DNA of 64,000 nucleotides, taken from the NCBI GenBank assembly GCA_021788115.1, contig JAJYLA010000006.1, positions 1-64,000 on the forward strand, in the 5' to 3' direction. Both the position numbers and the translations under genes were made by a program. Source of the stretch: Actinomycetes bacterium. Its GTDB lineage: Bacteria; Actinomycetota; Acidimicrobiia; Acidimicrobiales; Palsa-688. Below are positions 1-6,903 of the stretch, piece by piece. The notes beneath the pieces are model-generated. The model did not search any database. It had not been told where the DNA came from and saw only the letters and a program-made list of their open reading frames with translations. Each line of letters begins with the position of its first letter. Positions within the stretch are counted from its first letter, which is position 1.

Positions 1-193
1 TTCCGAACCCGACCTCATGGCCTTGAACCTGACGATGCTCGCTCACACCTGGGCCCTCAAGCACTGGTACCTCAGGTCGCACTTCACGCTGGAGCAGTAC
101 ATTTCCCTGGAGCTCGCCTCGGTCCTGCGATCGATCCTCTCCGAGGAGTACCGCGACGCGTACGCGCACCTGGTAGGTGTGACCGGCGCGTGA
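1..193 (+). CDS. TetR/AcrR-family transcriptional regulator, C-terminal fragment
   Basis: The gene enters from the left edge and ends at TGA 191-193; only about 63 C-terminal residues are visible. The stretch AHTWALKHWYLRSHFTLEQY resembles the end of the ligand-binding helical domain of TetR regulators that often sit beside fatty-acid and acyl-CoA genes. The DNA-binding N-terminus lies outside the window. It converges on the acyl-CoA ligase gene with an 18-bp gap. It is a plausible regulator of that gene, which has two palindromic operators upstream, but this link is inferred only from proximity. Confidence 0.72.
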   Translation, partial: SEPDLMALNLTMLAHTWALKHWYLRSHFTLEQYISLELASVLRSILSEEYRDAYAHLVGVTGA

Positions 194-211
194 GGCGCGC
201 CGTCCGCGGCG

Positions 212-1750
212 TCACGCAGAGTTACGCACGGACTCGCGCAGCGGGTCCTTGAGGATCTTCCCCGTCGCGTTCCGCGGCAGTTCGCCCACCAACTCGACCC
301 GGACCGGCACCTTGTAGGCGGCCAGCCGGCTGCGGCACCACGCCCGCAGCTCCTCCGACGTCGCGCCTGCACCGCGGGCGAGGACGACAAAGGCTATCCC
401 TGCCTCTCCCCACCGCGGATGGGGAGCCCCGACGACCGCGGCCTGGCTCACCGCCGGATGGGCGTGCAGAGCGTTCTCCACCTCGGCCGGGTACACGTTC
501 TCGCCGCCCGAGATGTACATGTCCTTCGAACGGTCCACCAGCAGGACGTGACCGTCGGACGTCATCGTCGCGACGTCGCCGGTGTGCAGCCAGCCATCCG
601 ACGTGAACGCCGTTGCGGTTGCCGCGGGGTTACGCCAGTAACCCGGAGTGACGAGCGGACCGGCTAGCTGCAGCTCGCCGTTCTCTCCGGGTTCGCACGG
701 CCGGCCGTCCATGGTCCGGATCCGGCACCGCGAGTACAGCAGCGGCAACCCGACGCTGCCGGTGTGGGCGAGCTCCTGGCCGGGTGGCATGGCGGTCACG
801 CAAGCGCCCGCCTCGGTGATCCCGTACACGGTGGTGAGCGCGACGCCGCGGCGCGCCCAGGACTCCACCAGCGCGGCAGGTACCGGCGAGCCGCCGACAG
901 CGGCCACGAACGCCCGCAGGGGGGCGTCGCCGAACTCGGGTAGCTGCTCCATGAACTGGTAGTTGGCCGGTACCCCGCAGAAGTGGCTCACCGGGGCCGA
1001 CGCCTCGGTGAGGAGGGTCAGGGTCTGCGCCGCGTCGAACGTCCGCGCCACCATCACCGTGCCTCCGGCGTACAACACCGGGTTGGCGAAGAGGTTGAGC
1101 CCCGCGACGTGGAACAGCGGCAGCACCGTCAAGCAACGGGAATCGCAACTCACGCCGTGCGCCACCAGAATGCCGAGCATGCTCGAGACCATTCCACGGT
1201 GGGTGGCTTGGACCCCCTTGGGGAGGCCGGTCGTGCCCGACGTGTAGATGATGGTCCAGACGGAATCCTCGTCGACATCGGCAGGCGTCCACCCCGCCGG
1301 GATGGACGCGGAGGCCAGCTCCTCGTAGGTATCAGGGTCCCCGTCCTCGCTCGCCCACACGATCGTCGCCCCGACGCCCGCGCCGCGGGCGACCTCGGCC
1401 GCCACGGTGGCGATCCAGCTCTCGTGCACCATGACCGCCGGTTCGGCGTCCCGGCTGACGGCCGTCAGCTCCGCTCCCGTGAGACGCCAGTTGAGCGGGA
1501 CGGTGATGGCGCCGAGAAGGGCGCAGGCGTAGAGAACCTCGAAGGACCGGGCGTCGTTGCGCGACAGCAGGGCCACACGGTCGCCGGGTCCGACGCCGTA
1601 CCGCTCCGCGAGCGAGGCCGCCAGGGCGCGGATCCGCCGGGCCAACTCTCCGTAAGCCAGCTCCCGGCCGCGGTGAAGGTCCACCAGCGCGACCTTGTCG
1701 GGGCTGCGAGCGGCGTGGTGCGCGACCCAGGAAACGATCGGCTGTCCCAT
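212..1750 (-). CDS. Acyl-CoA synthetase (AMP-dependent, FadD-like)
   Basis: A 512-residue class I adenylate-forming enzyme, expected to activate a carboxylic acid to its acyl-AMP and then its CoA thioester. The ATP/AMP P-loop is TIIYTSGTTGLPKG (about residues 165-178). The A5-like region VYGITEAG, the A7/A8 hinge region LHTGDVA...DRSKDMYISGGENVYP and the catalytic lysine motif RNATGKILK near the C-terminus are all present, so it looks full-length and active. The chain length or class of acid cannot be read from the sequence. No Shine-Dalgarno precedes ATG 1750; a TACACT -10-like box ends 7 nt before the ATG, suggesting a leaderless transcript. It is preceded by two palindromic operators. Confidence 0.93.
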   Translation of the reverse strand: MGQPIVSWVAHHAARSPDKVALVDLHRGRELAYGELARRIRALAASLAERYGVGPGDRVALLSRNDARSFEVLYACALLGAITVPLNWRLTGAELTAVSRDAEPAVMVHESWIATVAAEVARGAGVGATIVWASEDGDPDTYEELASASIPAGWTPADVDEDSVWTIIYTSGTTGLPKGVQATHRGMVSSMLGILVAHGVSCDSRCLTVLPLFHVAGLNLFANPVLYAGGTVMVARTFDAAQTLTLLTEASAPVSHFCGVPANYQFMEQLPEFGDAPLRAFVAAVGGSPVPAALVESWARRGVALTTVYGITEAGACVTAMPPGQELAHTGSVGLPLLYSRCRIRTMDGRPCEPGENGELQLAGPLVTPGYWRNPAATATAFTSDGWLHTGDVATMTSDGHVLLVDRSKDMYISGGENVYPAEVENALHAHPAVSQAAVVGAPHPRWGEAGIAFVVLARGAGATSEELRAWCRSRLAAYKVPVRVELVGELPRNATGKILKDPLRESVRNSA

Positions 1751-1757
1751 AGGGGGG

Positions 1758-1763
1758 AGTGTA
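1758..1763 (-). promoter_or_regulatory. Putative -10 element of the acyl-CoA ligase gene (leaderless)
   Basis: On the minus strand TACACT (TAnnnT type) is followed by seven bases, mostly C, and then the ATG at 1750. This is the spacing expected if transcription starts at the A of the start codon. No purine-rich ribosome site is present. A -35 match (TTCGAT) is weak. Confidence 0.45.
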
Positions 1764-1768
1764 ACTTC

Positions 1769-1784
1769 AGATGTCTGGACATCG
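1769..1784. promoter_or_regulatory. Palindromic operator copy 1
   Basis: AGATGTC-TG-GACATC forms an inverted repeat with a 2-bp centre. It lies between the putative -35 and -10 of the acyl-CoA ligase promoter, where a bound repressor would block polymerase. Read on the minus strand it shares GATGTCCAGACATCTGAA with copy 2. TetR-type dimers use sites of this kind; the cognate regulator is not identified. Confidence 0.6.
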
Positions 1785-1935
1785 AAGTCCTGACCAGGAC
1801 ATTTGCCTTATGAAAATTGTTGGTGCACTCGTTTTGGCTGAAATCGAGTTCCCCGACGAATTTCGCGTCACCCGAAAGGACCTTGTCGACGCCGCGTGAC
1901 GCGGGCTGCACCAACTCGGGTCGTCGTGGCGCGCC

Positions 1936-1953
1936 CAGATGTCCAGACATCTG
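1936..1953. promoter_or_regulatory. Palindromic operator copy 2
   Basis: CAGATGTC-CA-GACATCTG is a perfect 8-bp inverted repeat with a 2-bp centre, in opposite orientation to copy 1 and about 170 bp away. The rest of the gene-free stretch 1751-2065 (315 bp) shows no convincing gene. It separates the ligase promoter from the 3' end of the flavoprotein gene. Confidence 0.62.
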
Positions 1954-2065
1954 AACTTTCCTGTGGATTGCGCCGGATCCGGGCGCCGGGAGGGTGCGTC
2001 ATGCCCCTGGATGTTGTAGACGCACCTCCGCGCGAGGCGGGGTACGACGCAGTCTCTGCGGACCG

Positions 2066-3259
2066 TCAGCCGAGTCCGCGCAGCATCACATTCCAGTAGA
2101 AGAACGGCAGCCCGTAGCGCTTGAGGAGCCACATGTCGTACCGCTCCCGCTGTGTGTCGAGCAGCGGAATCGTCGGGTGCGGGGCGAGGCTGTAGTCGAA
2201 CTCGGCGAGGAGCATTTTTCCTAGGGCGGTGGTGAAGGGGCAGGCGGCGTAACCGTCGTATCGGGCGCTCGGCTCCCGCCCCGACAGCCCGGCCAGGATG
2301 TTGGCGACCACGACCGGAGCCTCACGTCGGATGGCAGCTCCGGTCTTCGACGTCGGTGCGTCGCACACATCGCCCAGGGCGTAGACGTCGGGATAGGTGA
2401 CGTGGCGGAGGTGGTGACGGTCGACCGGTACCCAGCCGAAGGGGCCCTCGCCGCCCAGCGGGCTGTCCCTCACGAAGGCGGGGGCTCGCTGGGGCGGCGT
2501 GGCCAGGAGCAGGTCGTAGGCGAGTGTTTCGCGGGCCGTGCCTTCGGGCCCGGTGGTCTCGAAGGTCGCCTTGCTCCCCTCGGGGTCGACCTCCACCAGC
2601 TCTGTGGAGAAGCGAGTGTTGATTCCGTAGCGCTCGACGACGCCTTCGAGCACTCGGGCGAATTCGGGCACCCCGAAGATCCCCCCCGCACCGGTTGCGT
2701 ACGTGACCCTCACGTCGTCGAGAATTCCGCGCCGCCGCCATATGTCGCAGGCCAGGTAGGCGGACTTTTGGGGCGCCCCTGGACACTTGATCGGCGAACC
2801 CGGGGCGCAGACCAGAACCTCCCCGCCCCGGAAGCGGCCGACCAGCTCGGCGGTCTTCGGAGCGAGCTCGGGGGCATAGTTCGAGGACCCCGAAGGGCCC
2901 GCCATCGCCTCGGCCAGACCCGGCACCATGTCCCAGGCGAGCTCCAGCCCAGGGCAGCACACCAGGATGTCGTAGCCGACGCGCGCCCCGCCTGCGGTCT
3001 CCACCACCCGGCGATCCGGGTCCAGGTTCGCCGCCGCGTCCTGGATCCAGCGCACCCCGCGGGGCACCAACGCCGATTCCAGCCGGCGGGTGCGCCCAAC
3101 CGGGACCACGCCGGCTCCCACCAGGGTCCACAGCGGCTGGTAGTAGTGCAGGGCGGAGGGCTCGATGAGCGCCACGTCCTCCTGTCCCGCCCGGCGCAGA
3201 CGTGCCGCGACGCTGATGCCTGCGGTGCCCCCGCCCACGATGACGATTCGATGATGCAT
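2066..3259 (-). CDS. Sulfide:quinone oxidoreductase-like FAD flavoprotein
   Basis: A 397-residue two-dinucleotide-binding flavoprotein. The N-terminal FAD Rossmann motif is IVIVGGGTAGISVAARL, followed by LHYYQPLWTLVGAG as in the animal-type SQR family. Cysteines occupy the expected regions: IKCPGAPQKSAYL (compare KCAGAPQK in human SQOR) and GDVCDAPTSKT near the FAD flavin site. The C-terminal tail LLKRYGLPFFYWNVMLRG is the amphipathic membrane-associating segment typical of this family. Expected role: oxidation of sulfide, or a related persulfide chemistry, with electrons passed to quinone at the inner face of the membrane. Good ribosome site GGGGGAGG before ATG 3259. Substrate is inferred from family resemblance. 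Confidence 0.85.
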   Translation of the reverse strand: MHHRIVIVGGGTAGISVAARLRRAGQEDVALIEPSALHYYQPLWTLVGAGVVPVGRTRRLESALVPRGVRWIQDAAANLDPDRRVVETAGGARVGYDILVCCPGLELAWDMVPGLAEAMAGPSGSSNYAPELAPKTAELVGRFRGGEVLVCAPGSPIKCPGAPQKSAYLACDIWRRRGILDDVRVTYATGAGGIFGVPEFARVLEGVVERYGINTRFSTELVEVDPEGSKATFETTGPEGTARETLAYDLLLATPPQRAPAFVRDSPLGGEGPFGWVPVDRHHLRHVTYPDVYALGDVCDAPTSKTGAAIRREAPVVVANILAGLSGREPSARYDGYAACPFTTALGKMLLAEFDYSLAPHPTIPLLDTQRERYDMWLLKRYGLPFFYWNVMLRGLG

Positions 3260-3373
3260 CCCGGTGCCTCCCCCTGCAGGGACTCAGATAGACGAAAAGA
3301 GATCTGCGAGGTCGAGATTATTACCCTGCGGGCGTTTAGCCCGGGCGTCTCCCCCGCGATCCGGCTTGCCGGT

Positions 3374-5002
3374 CTACCCCTCGCCCCCGCCGGCGGGCCC
3401 TGCGGTAGCCCCGGCGGGGCGGTGAGTCCGGTTGGGCCGCTGGCGGGGCATGACCAGCACGAGCAACGTGGTGGCGACGGCGGCGACGATCGACGCCACG
3501 AACACCCTGTGGACGGCCAGGTACAGGCCGTGTCGCAGGAACGCCGCTGCGGCGGTCCCCACCCGGGGGTTGCCGCCCAGAACCAGGGTGGTGGCGTTGA
3601 GGGAGTGCGGCAGGTGGGAGGACACCCCGCTCGGGGGATGCCGTAGCCACGTGGACAGGCTGGAGTTGACGATCGAGCCGAAAACCGCCGCGCCCAGGGC
3701 GCTGCCCACATACCGCATGAACATGTTCGCCCCGGTCACGACCCCGCGTTGCTCCCAGCCCACCGCGGATTGGACGCCGACGAGGAGGGAGGTGGTGGCG
3801 AAGCCGAGGCCCACCCCGAGCACGAAGCTTGCGGCGGCTGCCACCCCCGGGCCGGTGTTGATCCGGATCGTGGCGAACCACACCGTGGCGGCGATGGCGG
3901 TGACGCCCCCGAGGAGCGCGGTGTCCCGGAAGCCGATGCGGAGGTACAGCCGCCCCGAGACGCTCGACGCGAGCGGCCATCCCACCGACATGGCTGCGAG
4001 CACGAAGCCCGCCACCAGGGCGCTCACACCCATGACCCCCTGGGCAAAGGTGGGAAGGTATGTGACGAGGCCGATGAGGAGCACCCCGCCGCCGAACGCC
4101 CCGAGGTGCGCCCCCAGCAAGGTCGGACGGGTGACGTTCCAGGGTGGCAGCACCCCCTCGGGTAGCCGCCACTCTCGGGCCACGAACGCGGCGAGAAGCA
4201 CGACGCCGGCGACCAGCGCGACCGTGCTCCGGGCCCCTCCCCAGGGCCACACCGTGCCGCTCTCGAGCAACCCGAGCACCAGACCGGCCATCCCGCCGAG
4301 GAGCAGCACCGCCTCGAGCCAGTCCACCCGGTGCGGCCGGCGCACGACGTGCTCGTGCAAGAAAGCGCCGATGAGGATCAGCGCCAGCCCGCCGATGGGA
4401 AGGTTCACGTAGAAGATCAACCGCCACGAGGCGTACTCGACGAACACTCCTCCGAGCGTGGGACCGAGCACCGAGGCGATCCCCCACACGCTGGAGAGGT
4501 ACCCCTGGATGCGGGCGCGCTCCTCCACGCTGTAGAGGTCCCCCACGATCGTCGCCGTGATGGACATGACGGCCCCCGCGCCCAAGGCCTGCACGCCCCG
4601 AAACACGACCAGAGACAGCATGTTGAACGCCAGCCCGCACAGGGCGGATCCGGCGAGGAACACCCCCACCCCCACCGAGAGCACCGGCTTTCGCCCGTAG
4701 AGGTCGGCGAGCTTGCCATAGATCGGGATGGTGATGGCCTGCAGCAACAAGTAGATCGAGAACACCCAGGGAAACAGGGAGAATCCGCCGAGGTCTCGCA
4801 CGATCGACGGGATCGCCGTGCCGACGATCGTCGAATCCATGGCGGCGAGACCCATCGTGAGGATGAGCCCCACGAGCACGCCCACCCGGTGCGAGGCAAA
4901 CGACCCCGACGACGCCGGCACGACCGCTGCCGACCCGGGCTCGCCGGAGGGCATGGCAGGAGGACCTGTCCCCGTAGACACGGCCATCACCGTACTGGGC
5001 AC
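3374..5002 (-). CDS. MFS drug/metabolite exporter, DHA2 (EmrB/QacA-like) family
   Basis: A 542-residue integral membrane protein with about 14 hydrophobic segments, the number typical of DHA2 drug:proton antiporters. The motif A-like loop between TM2 and TM3 reads GKLADLYGRKPVL, and the motif C-like region VWGIASVLGPTLGGVFVEY in TM5 is characteristic of exporters. Proposed start is GTG 5002; ATG 4987 (MAVSTGTGPP) is an alternative. It is 114 bp upstream of the flavoprotein gene in the same direction, so co-transcription is possible. Substrate unknown. Confidence 0.9.
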   Translation of the reverse strand: MPSTVMAVSTGTGPPAMPSGEPGSAAVVPASSGSFASHRVGVLVGLILTMGLAAMDSTIVGTAIPSIVRDLGGFSLFPWVFSIYLLLQAITIPIYGKLADLYGRKPVLSVGVGVFLAGSALCGLAFNMLSLVVFRGVQALGAGAVMSITATIVGDLYSVEERARIQGYLSSVWGIASVLGPTLGGVFVEYASWRLIFYVNLPIGGLALILIGAFLHEHVVRRPHRVDWLEAVLLLGGMAGLVLGLLESGTVWPWGGARSTVALVAGVVLLAAFVAREWRLPEGVLPPWNVTRPTLLGAHLGAFGGGVLLIGLVTYLPTFAQGVMGVSALVAGFVLAAMSVGWPLASSVSGRLYLRIGFRDTALLGGVTAIAATVWFATIRINTGPGVAAAASFVLGVGLGFATTSLLVGVQSAVGWEQRGVVTGANMFMRYVGSALGAAVFGSIVNSSLSTWLRHPPSGVSSHLPHSLNATTLVLGGNPRVGTAAAAFLRHGLYLAVHRVFVASIVAAVATTLLVLVMPRQRPNRTHRPAGATAGPAGGGEG

Positions 5003-5175
5003 TCGCTCGAAGGCGCGCGAGGTTGCTCAGGCCCTCCTACTCCTCGCCGGGCCGGAAAGCACGCCCTCGCACCCGCACGGAGCCGCTCTCGCCGCCGCCG
5101 TCCGGTCCCCACGCATGTCGCGGGACCCGCCGGCAGGCGCCATGATCGCTGCGGCACGCTCCCAGGGCCGCGGCA

Positions 5176-6225
5176 TCACGGTGCGCGCACTACCGGGGTG
5201 TCGGCTCGGTCGAGGGGCAGCCCTCCGAGGGCGGTGTCGGCGGCGGCGGAGATCCAGATCCCGTAGTCCTCGTCGGTGATCCGGTTGGCGGCCACGGTCG
5301 AATGGGTGAGCGCCGCTGTGGCCGCCCGGGTGGCCAGGATGACGCCCACCCTCACAGGCGGACCGTCGGTCTTGCCCCAGCCGTTGCTCGAGACCACGTT
5401 GCTGCTCACGACCGTTCCCGACACCAGGTCGCCGGGGGCGTTGCTGTGCACGATGATCCCCGCGAGGAACGAGCCGGTGACGGTGTTGCCCACGACCGAG
5501 TTGTCCAGGGCGGACGTCCACGGAGTGTCGGCGGCGACCACGATGGCCCCGATGACCGGTCCCTGGGCCGAAAAGACTCCCGTTCTGCCGGTGACGGTGT
5601 TGCGGATCAGGGTGTTGTCGCTCACGCCGGCGCCCTTGTTGTAGGCGGAGACGACCAGACCGCATTCCCCGAAGTTGCCGCTGATCTGGTTGCCCATGAT
5701 CAGGTCGTTCCGAGCCGCCATGAGCGTACCGGGGTTCAGGGCCCCGGGGTCGATCGCACCGTCATCGGTGATGTCTATCCCACCCGAGAAGTTGCCTTTC
5801 ACCACGTTGTCGCGGACGATCGAGTTGCTGGTGCCCGCCAACTGGACGGCCTTGTCCGAACGCACGGCATGGGGGGCGACTCCGTTGCCCTCGACGGTGC
5901 TGTTCTCGATGACGAGGTTCGACGTGTCCTGGGCGAAGATCCCGTGATCGTTGGCGCCGGTCACCGTCACCCCGTTCACCCTTACGCCCGTCACCCCGGG
6001 GCCGATGTAGATGCCGATGTCGCACCCGGCGGCGTCGATGGTGTCCGGGCCGATCCGCTGCCCCGGGGATGCGACCAGCGCCGCGGTCAGGCCCGTCGCG
6101 CCCGCGTCGCTGCACGACGTCCCTCCATCAGCCGAAGCGGAAGCCGGTGCCCCGACCACGCCCAGACCCAGCATCAGCGGGGTGAAGGCGACCAGGCCTG
6201 CAATCCTGAAGCGGAACGTAACCAT
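5176..6225 (-). CDS. Secreted right-handed beta-helix protein (NosD-like/pectate-lyase fold)
   Basis: A 349-residue protein with an N-terminal signal peptide (FRIAGLVAFTPLMLGLGVVG, cleavage near ASA). The rest is built of repeating 20-25-residue coils with N-rich turns (for example NDHGIFAQDTSNLVIENSTV and NVVSSNGWGKTDG), the signature of parallel right-handed beta-helix repeats. No catalytic residues of a known lyase or hydrolase could be assigned, so an adhesive or carbohydrate-binding surface role is as likely as enzymatic activity. The start ATG is set by the ribosome site in AAAGGGGCCATCATGG, a 16-mer that recurs ahead of the divergent neighbour's leader. Confidence 0.8.
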   Translation of the reverse strand: MVTFRFRIAGLVAFTPLMLGLGVVGAPASASADGGTSCSDAGATGLTAALVASPGQRIGPDTIDAAGCDIGIYIGPGVTGVRVNGVTVTGANDHGIFAQDTSNLVIENSTVEGNGVAPHAVRSDKAVQLAGTSNSIVRDNVVKGNFSGGIDITDDGAIDPGALNPGTLMAARNDLIMGNQISGNFGECGLVVSAYNKGAGVSDNTLIRNTVTGRTGVFSAQGPVIGAIVVAADTPWTSALDNSVVGNTVTGSFLAGIIVHSNAPGDLVSGTVVSSNVVSSNGWGKTDGPPVRVGVILATRAATAALTHSTVAANRITDEDYGIWISAAADTALGGLPLDRADTPVVRAP

Positions 6226-6384
6226 GATGGCCCCTTTGGTGATGAGCGGAATCTCTTCCGCCCCCGCATGACATCAGCAACTCCCGCGGACAGCTGTTGG
6301 GACGCTGCCGAAGTCCTTGGTCTCATATGACTATTTCGCTGCCGTACCGATCACACTGCCAGCTGGGTGGCGTCCCTTCCACTT

Positions 6385-6453
6385 CTCCATCAAAAATCCG
6401 CACTCCCTCCACATGGACTCCGCAGAATCTCCACATGGCCATTTTTGAATGAG
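6385..6453. repeat. Phased repeat module 1: five heptamers at 11-bp spacing plus TTGAATGAG
   Basis: Heptamers related to CTCCACA begin at 6385 (CTCCATC), 6396 (ATCCGCA), 6407 (CTCCACA), 6418 (CTCCGCA) and 6429 (CTCCACA), each exactly 11 bp apart. Five bases after the last 11-bp unit comes TTGAATGAG (6445-6453), and AGGACGGA follows at 6459. The same arrangement recurs at 6630-6713. The geometry resembles SARP-type activator sites, which are direct heptamers spaced by 11 bp just upstream of a -10. No gene was found in 6454-6629. Confidence 0.75.
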
Positions 6454-6629
6454 GACACAGGACGGACGCAGTAGTCGCCGCGTCCTCTCCAGCGCCGCGG
6501 CTTCCCTCGCCGGTGGGCGCGGTATCCGGATCGCAACGCCCCTGCGTCCGGAGCCGCGCCCACCTTGTTCTGAAATTCCTCGCCTTCTTCATGCGCCGGC
6601 CACAGCGCCCGCCGGACCGGGTTTTCTCC

Positions 6630-6698
6630 TTCCACCGGAACTCCACACTGCCTCCACAGCTCCTCCACGCAGTCTGCACACTGCCCGCCTTGAATGAG
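6630..6698. repeat. Phased repeat module 2: five heptamers at 11-bp spacing plus TTGAATGAG
   Basis: Heptamers begin at 6630 (TTCCACC), 6641 (CTCCACA), 6652 (CTCCACA), 6663 (CTCCACG) and 6674 (CTGCACA), again exactly 11 bp apart. TTGAATGAG (6690-6698) starts 16 bp after the start of the last heptamer, the same distance as in module 1, and AGGACGGA follows at 6706. The module points toward the 812-residue secreted protein gene and could be its activator-dependent promoter, with TTGAAT as a weak -10. Confidence 0.75.
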
Positions 6699-6721
6699 CG
6701 GTGAGAGGACGGAGCGCGGAT

Positions 6722-6753
6722 CCGGGAGGCGAATGTGGTCGCCTGCCTCCCGG
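6722..6753 (+). other. Stem-loop in the leader of the secreted-protein gene
   Basis: CCGGGAGGC (6722-6730) and GCCTCCCGG (6745-6753) form a perfect 9-bp stem around a 14-nt loop. An alternative pairing GGCGA/TCGCC is possible inside it. It lies between repeat module 2 and the first start codon. There is no U-tract, so it is more likely a leader structure than a terminator. Confidence 0.45.
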
Positions 6754-6825
6754 GGAGCGAATGGCGAAACCGACGTCGAGTGCAACGACGCACGCGGGCA
6801 GCGTGCATTGACGAAAGGGGCCATC

Positions 6826-6903
6826 ATGGGTTCAGGCAGGCCGTTGGGTGAAGCGGGAGATGCTGCCCGCTCGGGGAGGGGGAGCCGGGAATGTCGGTTC
6901 TGA
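6826..6903 (+). CDS. Possible 25-codon leader peptide ahead of the secreted Ig-like protein
   Basis: ATG 6826 is preceded by AAAGGGGCCATC, a strong ribosome site identical to that of the divergent beta-helix gene. The frame runs MGSGRPLGEAGDAARSGRGS... and stops at TGA 6901, overlapping the start of the 812-residue gene (ATG 6891) by 13 nt in a different frame. This arrangement could couple translation of the two. It may also be a relic of an earlier start, so coding status is uncertain. Confidence 0.4.
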   Translation: MGSGRPLGEAGDAARSGRGSRECRF

